Shown one piece after another: positions 26,251 to 33,536 of a DNA stretch of 64,000 nt (position 1 is its first letter; each line of letters begins with the position of its first letter). A model generated the notes under the pieces. That model had not been told where the DNA came from and did not search any database. It was given only the letters and a program-made list of their open reading frames with translations. This DNA is from Alloyangia pacifica (GTDB lineage: Bacteria > Pseudomonadota > Alphaproteobacteria > Rhodobacterales > Rhodobacteraceae). The stretch is from contig NZ_FOZW01000005.1 in the NCBI RefSeq assembly GCF_900116195.1, positions 186,001 to 250,000 of the forward strand. The letters run 5' to 3'. The translations under genes and the position numbers were made by a program.

Positions 26251-26892
26251 ATGAAGAAATCATACATCGCTCTGGCCGCACTGCCCCTGATTTTCGGGGC
26301 AGTGGGCTATGGCGCCGGGCACATTCTGCCCCCCGCTGCGCAACATGTGGAAGAGCAGGCGGCAGAAGCCGGGCCTTCCGAGGCCGAAAAGATCCTCGAA
26401 GATCTGGCCACACATGGCCCCGAACACACTGCGACACCCGAGGGTGAACGCGGAGACGGGCAGCCGCAGCATCTCGAACAGGCACAGACTTCGGCATCGC
26501 CCGAGACCGAGATCGCTCACAAGCCCGGCTCCACCGAGGGCGTGCTGACCAATGACCGTGCAAACGACTCGAGCATCGTGTCGCTGGGCAAGATCTCGGT
26601 CCCGGTCTACCGCCCCGAAAGCATCACTTACGTGGTCTCGGAAGTCGGCGTTGCCATGCGGGACATCAACACCGCGGTCAACTTCAACATCCCCGAGAAC
26701 GCCTCGCGCCTGCGCGACGCGATTCTGACCTCGATGCACCGCGCCGCCGACGGGCAGACGCTGAAGGGTGTGAACATCGACACGGGCACCCTCTCGCGCG
26801 AACTGTCCGAGGACCTGAAAAAAGACTTCGGCGACGATGTCTCCGAAGTCCTCTTCATGTCGCTGGTGAAAGCCGACGTCCCGCGCAGCTGA
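26251..26892 (+). CDS. Second FliL-like membrane-anchored protein
   Basis: A 213-residue protein with an N-terminal membrane helix (residues 4-24, SYIALAALPLIFGAVGYGAGH), a long Glu/Ala/Pro linker (about 30-120) and a C-terminal domain with FliL-like flow: SVPVYRPESITYVVSEVGVAM, RLRDAILTSMHRAADGQTLKG and SRELSEDLKKDFGDDVSEVLFMSLVKADV. The likeness to FliL is my reading of pattern and is weaker than for the gene at 6291-6875. The ATG at 26251 is chosen because a TTG at 26182 would add a poorly conserved leader. It follows flgH by 87 bases and converges on flgD. If FliL-like, it could form a second stator-associated ring. Confidence 0.6.
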   Translation: MKKSYIALAALPLIFGAVGYGAGHILPPAAQHVEEQAAEAGPSEAEKILEDLATHGPEHTATPEGERGDGQPQHLEQAQTSASPETEIAHKPGSTEGVLTNDRANDSSIVSLGKISVPVYRPESITYVVSEVGVAMRDINTAVNFNIPENASRLRDAILTSMHRAADGQTLKGVNIDTGTLSRELSEDLKKDFGDDVSEVLFMSLVKADVPRS

Positions 26893-26897
26893 GCTGC

Positions 26898-27572
26898 TTA
26901 GATGATTTCCTCGATGAGGCCCGCAAGCACGGTCTCGCCATTCTCCAGGTGGAGCGTGGCGAGGCCGTTTTCATATGTCATGCTGTCGACCTTGAGCGGC
27001 GCATAGGTCTGCGAGGCAATCGTGTTGCCCTCGGCATCCACGGCCTTGAGCGTCATGGTGTAGCTGCCCGCGGGCAGCGGCAGCCCCTCGTAGTCGAGCC
27101 CGTCCCAGGTCACCTTGTGGCGCGAACCCGCGCTTGTATCGAGCCCGGTGTAGGTGCGCAGCACCGTGCCATCCTCGGAAGTGACGGTCAGCGTCGCACT
27201 GGCGGCCTCGGCGGCGAGCACATAGGACATCTCGGCGGAAGCGCCATCCTCGGCGAGGGTCACCTCGTCGGTCGCGGTAACCACCGAGCGACCGATCAGC
27301 GACAGGCCGGTAATCGCCCCCATCGAGGCCAGCTGGTCGGAGATGCCTTCGAGGTTGGAGTTCGTCGCCACCGATTGCTCCACCTGGCTCAGCTGCGCCA
27401 GCTGCGAGATGAAGGTGGTGCTGTCCATCGGCTCCAGCGGGTTCTGGTTCTGGATCTGCGCCGTCAGCAACGTGATGAAGCTCTCGTAGTCCTCGGACAG
27501 CTGGCTCATGGAGCTGCTGGCCGAGCTCGTCGTCGTGCTGACGCTGCTGGTCCCGAACGGATCAATGGCCAT
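26898..27572 (-). CDS. flgD: Hook assembly scaffold FlgD
   Basis: A 224-residue hook-capping protein. The N-terminal export and cap region includes DYESFITLLTAQIQNQNPLEPMDSTTFISQLAQLSQVEQSVATNSNLE, the defining FlgD motif. The C-terminal part has the FLG-Ig/tudor pattern (HKVTWDGLDYEGLPLPAGSYTMTLKAVDAEG). It caps the growing hook and is discarded when FlgK arrives. It is downstream of fliK in the operon sigma factor-fliK-flgD, so its expression should follow the cluster's own sigma factor gene. Confidence 0.94.
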   Translation of the reverse strand: MAIDPFGTSSVSTTTSSASSSMSQLSEDYESFITLLTAQIQNQNPLEPMDSTTFISQLAQLSQVEQSVATNSNLEGISDQLASMGAITGLSLIGRSVVTATDEVTLAEDGASAEMSYVLAAEAASATLTVTSEDGTVLRTYTGLDTSAGSRHKVTWDGLDYEGLPLPAGSYTMTLKAVDAEGNTIASQTYAPLKVDSMTYENGLATLHLENGETVLAGLIEEII

Positions 27573-27587
27573 GGTTCACTGCCCCTG

Positions 27588-28925
27588 TCAAATTCTGATG
27601 TCCACGCTGCCTACCGGCAGCTGGCGTGATTGCATATCGCCGGCGACCTCCGCGGCTCGGTCCCGCGCGATGCCGTAGGCGCCGAAGCCCCCGGTCTGAC
27701 CGCCATCGCGATCGCCCTGGTCCCCCTGGTTGCCACCCTGCGTCCCGAGGTCGGAGAAGCTGAGCGCGCTGTCCTCGACTGCATGCCCCGCATCCCGCAG
27801 CATCGCAGCCAGCCCGTCGCGATCGGCGCGCAGGGCCGACAGGACTGCCGCCTGATCGGCCCGCACGACCACCTGCAACCTGCCGGCCTCATCCGGCGTC
27901 AGCGAGATCTCGACCTTGCCCAGCCCCTCGGGTTTGAGCTCGACATTGATCTTGCCTTCGGCGCTGGTGCTGGCGCGGATCTGGCCGAGGATTTCCTGCC
28001 CCTGGACGGCGATCTGCGGCGTGGTACTGGCCACCTGCGAGGCGGCGACCGTGCTGGCCACCATCGGCGTCGTCGATACCGGCCCGAGAGGTGTCGCCTG
28101 CGGCTGCGGATTCGGCGGCTGCGACGGCGCGTCGCCAGCCTGCGGCAAGGCGGCGGAGGTCACGGGCGTAAAGCCGACCGACGGACGCGCTTCAACCCGG
28201 GTTGCCGGGACGGCGGGCTCCGCGCCCTCGTTCTCTCCTTGCCCCGAGAAATCCGCGCCGGTCTCCGCCTCTCCGCCGAGGACCCGTTGCCCCTCCCGCA
28301 CAGGCGCGTCCTCAATCTCCACATCCGCGCTGCCCGTTTCCGGCGAAGCTTCGCGCAGCGGCGCCTTCAGGATCTGCTCCGCGCTCGCGGTCACCGGCGC
28401 GACCATTGGCGTGACCACCGGCGCATAGGGGCGCGCGACCACGTCTGCCGCCTCGATCACGCGCCGCAGCAAAGAGACCAGTTCCACTCCGTCGCCGTCG
28501 ACCTCTTCGGCACCGCCAAGCAGCGCCTGAAGGTCGGCGAGACCTTCCGACAGATCGCGCCAGGACGGTTCCGCCCCCGCATCTTCGACCCCGAGCGTCT
28601 CGGTCAGCGCCGCAACCAGTGCGTCGGCCTTCTCCAGCAACTCGGGCTCTGCGGCTAGCATGGCGCCAATCTGCGCGATGACGGGGCCGAGAATGGCCGC
28701 TATCTCCTCCTCAGACAGGTCGGGATCGGCCAGTGCGGCCTCTGCCCCGGCGAGCAGGTCGGCAAGCCCCGAAGGCTCCTCGCCGTCGCCCTCCGCTTCG
28801 ACCCCTTCGCCACCGGCGAGCAACGCCAAAAGACCGGCAAAGGGCGTTTCGCCCTCGGCCGGAGTCTCTGCTGCCGTGCCCGTGGCCGTCGTGGCCCCGC
28901 CGAGCGTGGTGAGGAAATTGATCAT
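27588..28925 (-). CDS. fliK: Flagellar hook-length control protein FliK (MotD-like)
   Basis: A 445-residue Ala/Glu/Pro-rich protein, mostly low complexity, ending in the Flg_hook domain: EGKINVELKPEGLGKVEISLTPDEAGRLQVVVRADQAAVLSALRADRDGLAAMLRDAGHAVEDSALSF (about residues 320-390). The KPEGLGKVEI and R-x-x-L-x-x-x-L pattern is the FliK C-terminal signature. In rhizobia the same protein was first called MotD. It measures hook length and switches export specificity. It overlaps the sigma gene (ATGA, 28922-28925) and sits 15 bases upstream of flgD. Confidence 0.9.
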   Translation of the reverse strand: MINFLTTLGGATTATGTAAETPAEGETPFAGLLALLAGGEGVEAEGDGEEPSGLADLLAGAEAALADPDLSEEEIAAILGPVIAQIGAMLAAEPELLEKADALVAALTETLGVEDAGAEPSWRDLSEGLADLQALLGGAEEVDGDGVELVSLLRRVIEAADVVARPYAPVVTPMVAPVTASAEQILKAPLREASPETGSADVEIEDAPVREGQRVLGGEAETGADFSGQGENEGAEPAVPATRVEARPSVGFTPVTSAALPQAGDAPSQPPNPQPQATPLGPVSTTPMVASTVAASQVASTTPQIAVQGQEILGQIRASTSAEGKINVELKPEGLGKVEISLTPDEAGRLQVVVRADQAAVLSALRADRDGLAAMLRDAGHAVEDSALSFSDLGTQGGNQGDQGDRDGGQTGGFGAYGIARDRAAEVAGDMQSRQLPVGSVDIRI

Positions 28926-29671
28926 GACAGCACCGCCCGCGAAAAGCCCTTGTCGATGAGGTTGCGCCGCAAGCGCAGCATGGCCCGTTTTTCCACCTGG
29001 CGCAGGCGGTCCTGCGACACGCCGAGGTCCCGCGCGATGCTCCCGAAGGGCTCGGGATCAGCCCGCAGACGCCGCCGCCGGATCACCTCCGCCTCTTCCG
29101 GAGTCATCGGCTCCAGCGCTTCGGCCAGCAGCCGGGTCAGCATCGCCCGATCGCTTTCCAGCGCGACAAGCTCTTCCGGACCCAACTCGCCAGAGATCAG
29201 GATATCGCGCGGTCGCCCCTCGTCCTCGTCATCGCTGCCATCGAGGGCGATCATGCCGTGGGTCGCCATACGGATACGGGCGCGCTCTTCCTCGGACAGC
29301 TTGCCGGTCTGCGCATCGAGATAGGTCCGTGCCGGGATGTCGATCACCGCCTTGATCCGCGCCAGAGCGCTCGAGATACCGTTCATCACCCACCAGGCCG
29401 CATAGGTCGAAAAGCGCACTTCCTGCTTGCGATCGAAACAATCGGCCGCCTTGATCAGGCCGAGAATGCCCTCGGCGGCCAGATCTTCGAGGTGCACCGG
29501 ATTATCGGTGAACCGCGCCGCCTGCGACCACGCCTGCCGCGCGTGCGACCGCAGCAGCAATTCGAGGGCCTTCCGGTCCCCGCTGTCCTGCCAGCTGCAG
29601 ATGGCGCTGCGTTCCTGCTCTACGTCAAGAAACGGCTCGCGCATCGCTGCCTGGTACGTCATGGACATCAT
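28922..29671 (-). CDS. RpoH-like sigma-70 family factor embedded in the flagellar operon
   Basis: A 249-residue group-3 sigma factor. Region 2 (DRKALELLLRSHARQAWSQAARFTD...VHLEDLAAEGILGLIKAADCFDRKQEVRFSTYAAWWVMNGISSAL) and region 4 (MTPEEAEVIRRRRLRADPEPFGSIARDLGVSQDRLRQVEKRAMLRLRRNL) read like RpoH. The RpoH box (QRxLFFNLR type) is replaced by LDAQTGKLSEEERARIRM, and region 3 is divergent. It is the first gene of the operon with fliK and flgD. A perfect TTCTTG dyad lies 18 bases upstream of its start. A flagellar function is inferred from position; no FliA or FlgM gene is in the window. Confidence 0.88.
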   Translation of the reverse strand: MMSMTYQAAMREPFLDVEQERSAICSWQDSGDRKALELLLRSHARQAWSQAARFTDNPVHLEDLAAEGILGLIKAADCFDRKQEVRFSTYAAWWVMNGISSALARIKAVIDIPARTYLDAQTGKLSEEERARIRMATHGMIALDGSDDEDEGRPRDILISGELGPEELVALESDRAMLTRLLAEALEPMTPEEAEVIRRRRLRADPEPFGSIARDLGVSQDRLRQVEKRAMLRLRRNLIDKGFSRAVLS

Positions 29672-29688
29672 GAAGAAACGCCCAACTC

Positions 29689-29739
29689 ATTCTTGCCTGC
29701 AAGAATAAGTAACCACAATTCTTCAATCGTCGGAAGAAT
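29689..29739. promoter_or_regulatory. Paired dyads upstream of the sigma factor gene
   Basis: Two perfect inverted repeats fill the 76-base gap upstream of the sigma gene. ATTCTTGC-CT-GCAAGAAT (29689-29706) has 8-bp arms. ATTCTTC-N8-GAAGAAT (29718-29739) has 7-bp arms. The first contains the same TTCTTG/CAAGAA halves as the fliF dyad at 6957-6975. The position close to the start codon fits either a repressor site or an activator site for a promoter within the gap. Function is inferred. Confidence 0.55.
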
Positions 29740-29747
29740 ATAATGCT

Positions 29748-30527
29748 TTACTGAAGATTAAACCGGGCCGCGAGGCTGGTCTTGAGAGGCACGTCTTCGC
29801 GTTCCGGCGCGCCCATCACGGCACGCAGCATCGTCTCAGTCCGGCCAGCCCAGTCGGCGAGGCGCAGCGGCGTGTCCGCCACGCGCAGCAAGTCCTCGGG
29901 CACGAGCAGCGGATCGGGCGACGTGAACCCCGGGTCGAGTTCCGAGAGGTAGACCGCCAGCTGGCGCTGCCAGAGGAAGTCGGACCGCTGGAAGAGCATG
30001 GGGTCGGGCAGCAGCGGGCGACGCTCCGCCAGCCAGTGCCGCGAAAGGGTTCGGCCAAGGCCGCGGCAGAAACCCTGGGGCTCGACCTCATGACCCTCGA
30101 GACCGAGCGTCGCCGCGCGGCGCATCGCGGCATGAGCCATGATGTAGAGAGCGTCGGTCTCGTGCTCCATCGGAATGCCGCTCAGGCTCTGCGCCAGCAG
30201 CAGCGCCTCGCCGACGGTTTCGCCCAGCACCTGCGAGAACGGCATCTGCCTGTCGGGCAGCATCACGACCATCGTGCCATAGGGCAGATCGAGCGGCAGC
30301 TCCTCGACCAGAACGTCGCCGAGCGGCAGCGCCGGCGCGAGTTCCAGATCATCCGCCATGACCAACGGGCGTTCGCAATCGCCGCGGGCCATGAGGACTT
30401 CAGATCGAACCGGCAGGATCGCCGTCAGCGCGGCGTGGAACCGCAGACCGAACACCATTTCCGGCAGCGCTACGCCGTCCCGCCAGATTAACTTAAGTAC
30501 GTCCCCGCTACGCATCTGTTTACCCAT
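29748..30527 (-). CDS. Uncharacterised flagellar-cluster protein between the sigma gene and motB
   Basis: About 259 residues, mildly acidic, with no signal peptide or clear membrane helix, so probably cytoplasmic. Recognisable features are limited: an early RSGDVLKLIWRDGVALPEMVFGLRFH, a central DLPYGTMVVMLPDRQMPFSQVLGETVGEALLLAQSL, and a Trp/Arg-rich C-terminal half (SRHWLAERRPLLPDPMLFQRSDFLWQRQLAVYLSELDPGF). I do not recognise the family. ATG 30527 is chosen because the frame upstream enters AT-rich promoter-like DNA; ATG 30515 is also possible. It is flanked by the sigma gene downstream and by 328 non-coding bases upstream, so it is probably transcribed on its own. A regulatory or motor-accessory role is only a guess from position. 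Confidence 0.6.
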   Translation of the reverse strand: MGKQMRSGDVLKLIWRDGVALPEMVFGLRFHAALTAILPVRSEVLMARGDCERPLVMADDLELAPALPLGDVLVEELPLDLPYGTMVVMLPDRQMPFSQVLGETVGEALLLAQSLSGIPMEHETDALYIMAHAAMRRAATLGLEGHEVEPQGFCRGLGRTLSRHWLAERRPLLPDPMLFQRSDFLWQRQLAVYLSELDPGFTSPDPLLVPEDLLRVADTPLRLADWAGRTETMLRAVMGAPEREDVPLKTSLAARFNLQ

Positions 30528-30855
30528 GCCCCAAGTGAGTCTTTCCCCGGGTTCACAGTATGTTTTGAGCAATTCTTCGCAAACCCACCAAATGTTAAAC
30601 AACATCCTACATGTAGGGGTCTTGACGTTTGAAATACCCAGATACAGACGACCGAGTCGCCTAAGCAAAGCCCTGTGTTTTCTGGGTTTTTCATTTGCGC
30701 AAACGCAGGCAATCGAAACGCGCGGCGCCGTCCACACCCCCTGAGATTTCTTTACATTAGAGAAATTTGGTGTGGATATGCAGGATCATGCGGCAAACAA
30801 GACACTAGATATGGTGAAATTTGCAGCCGCTTTCCCGAGTACGAGAGGATCAGCC
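30528..30855. promoter_or_regulatory. 328-base non-coding region between motB and the uncharacterised gene
   Basis: This is the longest non-coding gap in the flagellar cluster and is clearly AT-rich. It contains a 12-bp palindrome CCTACATGTAGG (30606-30617). It also contains a nested dyad: TCCACACC/GGTGTGGA (30731-30738, 30769-30776) outside and ATTTCT/AGAAAT (30746-30751, 30761-30766) inside. A third is TCAGCC-TCAG-GGCTGA (30850-30865), reaching into the motB stop, which may help end the motB transcript. No convincing open reading frame was found. It probably holds the promoter of the downstream gene and regulator sites. Confidence 0.45.
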
Positions 30856-31863
30856 TCAGGGCTGAGTCGCCGGGGCATACTGCAATGTGACGCTGATGCG
30901 GCGGTTCTCCGGGGCAGACGGATGCTCGGGATCGAGAGGCGCCGTATCCGCGAGCCCCGAAATCCGCGTGATCCGGGCCGGGCTGACCCCGGTGTCGACC
31001 AGCACACGACGAGTCGCGTTGGCGCGATCCGCCGAGAGTTCCCAGTTGGAATAGGTCCCCGCCCGGGAATAGGGCACCGAGTCCGTGTGCCCCGAGATGG
31101 TGATATCGTTCGGCATGTCGACGATCGCTTCCGCCACGATACGCAGCAGCTCACGTGTGCGTTCCTCGATCCGCGCACTGCCGGTGGCAAACATGGAAGT
31201 GCTGTTCTTGTCGACGATCTGGATCTCGAGTCCGTCGGCGGTGCGCTCGAAAAGCAGGTTTTCCTGCATAGCCTGCAGTTCGGGGTCCTCGGCCACCTGC
31301 TCGGTGATCGACTCCTCGAGCCGCTCCTGCGCCTCCTGCCATTCCTGTTCGGCACGTTCGGCCTGTTCCGCCGCTGCTTCAGCCTCGGCCGCCGCCTGCG
31401 CAGCGGCGACGCCGTCGGCGATACCGTTCTCACCGGTATTGATCGTCTGACTGTCCTGCTCGCCCGCGGGCCGGGTGTCGAACTCGACTACGATGCGAGA
31501 GTCCGGGTCACGCAGGCGGCTGTCGAAGACGGCCAACGGGTTCTCCTGTCCAAAGCTCGGGAGCTGAACCGGGCTCTGCGGGCCGTCGGTGCCGCTCATG
31601 ACGCCGTCCTGGCCAAGCACCATGCCATCGAGCAGGCCGTCGCCACGCCCGCCGGCTTCGGAGAGGGAGGGGGTAAAGTAATCGGCAAGCCCGCGCAGTT
31701 TTTCCTCGTCGGAGGCCGCGAGAATCCACAGCAGCAGGAAGAAGGCCATCATCGCGGTCATGAAGTCGGCGTAGGCGACCTTCCACCCGCCGCCGTGATG
31801 CCCGTGACCGGCGGTCTCCTCGATCTTCTTGATGATGACCGCCTGCTCGTTCCTGCCTGCCAT
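30856..31863 (-). CDS. motB: Flagellar stator protein MotB
   Basis: A 335-residue protein with a short cytoplasmic N-terminus, one membrane helix containing the proton-binding aspartate (WKVAYADFMTAMMAFFLLLWI, Asp33), a Gln/Glu/Ala-rich coiled linker (about 165-205), and a C-terminal OmpA-like peptidoglycan-binding domain (ITISGHTDSVPY... NWELSADRANATRRVLVDTGV... NRRISVTL). It anchors the stator to the wall. It starts nine bases after the stop of the mucR-like gene, so the two are cotranscribed. motA is separate, at 37926, on the other strand. Confidence 0.95.
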   Translation of the reverse strand: MAGRNEQAVIIKKIEETAGHGHHGGGWKVAYADFMTAMMAFFLLLWILAASDEEKLRGLADYFTPSLSEAGGRGDGLLDGMVLGQDGVMSGTDGPQSPVQLPSFGQENPLAVFDSRLRDPDSRIVVEFDTRPAGEQDSQTINTGENGIADGVAAAQAAAEAEAAAEQAERAEQEWQEAQERLEESITEQVAEDPELQAMQENLLFERTADGLEIQIVDKNSTSMFATGSARIEERTRELLRIVAEAIVDMPNDITISGHTDSVPYSRAGTYSNWELSADRANATRRVLVDTGVSPARITRISGLADTAPLDPEHPSAPENRRISVTLQYAPATQP

Positions 31864-31872
31864 TTTGCCCTT

Positions 31873-32304
31873 TTACTCCTGCCCCGCCATCACCGTGCGG
31901 TCGTATTTGCCGAGCCCCGCTTCCTTGGCGTGGGCTGCTTTCTTGCGCGAGTAGCTCGGAGCCACCAGCGGGAAGTCTTCGGAAAGGTTGAAGGCCGCGC
32001 GGTACTGCGCCTCGGTCATCCCGTGCTCGGCGCCGAGGTGACGCTTGAGCATCTTGAAGCCACGGCCACAGCAAAGGCAGTAGACCTTGTCCTCCGTCAC
32101 CGATTGCGCCACCGGCAGCGCCGGGTGTAGCCCGCCAGCGGCCATCGGGGCCGCGGTGCTCGCCGAGGTCGCCGGAGCGTCGTGGACTTCGCCGGTAAGG
32201 CGGCGATACAGATTCACGATTTCATCCGGGGTCACGTCCGGCCTGGACGCGTAGGCCGCCACGATCCGGGCCACCATATCCTGCGATTCGTCATGTCCGT
32301 TCAT
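31873..32304 (-). CDS. MucR/Ros-family zinc-finger transcriptional regulator
   Basis: A 143-residue regulator. The N-terminal helical part (MVARIVAAYASRPDVTPDEIVNLYRRL) is the MucR oligomerisation region. The C-terminal finger KVYCLCCGRGFKMLKRHLGAEHGM gives C-x2-C-x9-H-x4-H, followed by EAQYRAAFNLSEDFPLVAPSYSRKKAAHAKEAGLG, the conserved MucR tail. MucR proteins are global repressors that control motility and exopolysaccharide in rhizobia and Brucella. ATG 32304 has AGGATGAG upstream; the longer frame to 32427 lies in promoter-like DNA. It forms an operon with motB. Confidence 0.88.
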   Translation of the reverse strand: MNGHDESQDMVARIVAAYASRPDVTPDEIVNLYRRLTGEVHDAPATSASTAAPMAAGGLHPALPVAQSVTEDKVYCLCCGRGFKMLKRHLGAEHGMTEAQYRAAFNLSEDFPLVAPSYSRKKAAHAKEAGLGKYDRTVMAGQE

Positions 32305-32367
32305 ATTCTCATCCTGCCGATCGTCATTCTGCTTTCGCATCGTCGAGACCAAACGCACTTCTGTCCG

Positions 32368-32449
32368 TTCTTGCCTGTCCTTGTCCTGACTTTCTTGAAC
32401 AGGCGCGCTCGTCGACGGGGATTGCACTTTTACTCTACATAGATTCTTG
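32368..32449. promoter_or_regulatory. TTCTTG cluster upstream of mucR-motB
   Basis: The gap 32305-32462 contains TTCTTG at 32368, 32392 and 32444 plus CCTTG at 32379. The first pair forms TTCTTG-N5-CCTTG with a 10-base repeat. Outer GTTC (32367) and GAAC (32397-32400) flank the first group symmetrically. This is the densest occurrence of the cluster-wide word, suggesting that the mucR-motB operon is a main target, or is autoregulated. Function is inferred. Confidence 0.45.
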
Positions 32450-32462
32450 CCCTATGGGCAAT

Positions 32463-32738
32463 CTAACCTTCCCACTCCATGTTTCGAGCGGCTTCTCGCC
32501 GGTCGAGATAGGATTGCGAAACCAGCGGCGAGTCCTCCGGCAGCCGCCACTTCTTGCGATACTCCTCGGGCGTCATGCCCAGAACCTCTCGCAGATGCCT
32601 GCGCAGAAGGGGTTTCTGCATGCCTGTTTCGCGACAGGTCAGCATCGAATATGACTCCGGGACCGCCGCAGCTTCCGGCCCGCGCATGCGCCCCAGAAAC
32701 CTCGACAGAAACCCACGCAACTCTTTACCCATTCCCAT
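32463..32738 (-). CDS. Small MucR-like protein with degenerate zinc finger
   Basis: A 91-residue protein matching the MucR C-terminal region (LRRHLREVLGMTPEEYRKKWRLPEDSPLVSQSYLDRREAARNM) but lacking most metal ligands. The finger region reads LTCRETGMQKPLLRRHLREVLG: one Cys and one His of the usual C-x2-C...H-x3/4-H remain. The MucR oligomerisation region is also missing. Zinc-less Ros/MucR homologues that still bind DNA are known in Mesorhizobium, so this could be active or could interfere with the full-length neighbour 158 bases downstream. Its promoter gap has two TTCTTG words nine bases apart. Confidence 0.8.
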   Translation of the reverse strand: MGMGKELRGFLSRFLGRMRGPEAAAVPESYSMLTCRETGMQKPLLRRHLREVLGMTPEEYRKKWRLPEDSPLVSQSYLDRREAARNMEWEG

Positions 32739-32870
32739 GTCTCTTCTTGGTGTTCTTGTCCTTCTCCTGAACTTGCAAATAGGATTTGAAGGTTAACCCA
32801 TGTTGAACATAAAAAATTTACGTCAAGTCATGGGAGATAAATTGTCCAAATCTTGTCGGAGATCTCCGCA
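32739..32870. promoter_or_regulatory. Divergent promoter gap: small mucR-like gene / second orphan regulator
   Basis: A 132-base AT-rich gap. TTCTTG occurs at 32744-32749 and 32753-32758, with CTTG at 32772 and again in TCTTG at 32851-32855. Close to the plus-strand start, a perfect 12-bp palindrome CGGAGATCTCCG (32857-32868) contains the probable ribosome site GGAG, so it could hide that site in a hairpin or serve as an operator. Confidence 0.4.
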
Positions 32871-33536
32871 ATGAGCCAACGCGCCTCCTTTGCCGTGGTC
32901 GTCGAGCGCGACACCGCGCAGCGCAACGCCTGGTCCGAACTCCTCGAACGCAGCGGCTTGCGGCGGGTGCTGCGCCGCGCCCGGCCCGCCGAAGCGCGCG
33001 ACCTGATGGTACCGGGTGTGCCGTTGACCGCGATGATCGTCGGGCTCTCCGCGCATCTACCGCGAGACGACGACATGCTGGGACTCATCGTCGGCGTCCG
33101 GCGTCACGCGCCGGATGCGGTCATTCTCGCGGTGGACCACGGCAACCGGCCGCGCGGCGCCGCCGAGATCTTCGCCGCCGGGGCCGACGACGCCCTGCGC
33201 GCCGATCACGATCCTTCGGAAATGCGCGCGCGGCTTTCGGTGCGTCTGCAGCGGGCGACGCTTGCCGGCCAGCGCGCCGCGCGGCTGGTGCAACTCGGAC
33301 TCACCCCGCTCGAGGAACATATCCTTGCCTGCCTGAACGCCCGGCGCGGACAGATTGTCAGCCGCGCCGAGCTCGCCGCCGAGGTCACCGGCGGCGAATG
33401 GAGCTACGGCGACCGTCGGTTTGACGTGCACATCGCGCGGATCCGCAAGAAACTGGCAGAGCAATACGGCAGCACGCTTCGCGTCCGCACCATCCGGGCA
33501 CAGGGCTACGTTCTCGAAGGCGACGCTCCGCTCTAA
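32871..33536 (+). CDS. Second orphan OmpR-type regulator with degenerate receiver domain
   Basis: A 221-residue protein. The receiver-like N-terminus (FAVVVERDTAQRNAWSELLERSGLRRVLRRA...) lacks the beta-3 aspartate (TAMIVGLSAH) and the beta-5 lysine (GADDALRADHD). The C-terminus is a winged helix (LTPLEEHILACLNARRGQIVSRAELAAEVTGGEWSYGDRRFDVHIARIRKKLAEQYG... VRTIRAQGYVL). ATG 32871 has GGAG nine bases upstream. Architecture and size resemble rhizobial Rem/FtcR flagellar master activators. It diverges from the small mucR-like gene and its stop overlaps the convergent glycosyltransferase gene. Activation by oligomerisation or expression level, rather than phosphorylation, is the inference. Confidence 0.82.
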   Translation: MSQRASFAVVVERDTAQRNAWSELLERSGLRRVLRRARPAEARDLMVPGVPLTAMIVGLSAHLPRDDDMLGLIVGVRRHAPDAVILAVDHGNRPRGAAEIFAAGADDALRADHDPSEMRARLSVRLQRATLAGQRAARLVQLGLTPLEEHILACLNARRGQIVSRAELAAEVTGGEWSYGDRRFDVHIARIRKKLAEQYGSTLRVRTIRAQGYVLEGDAPL

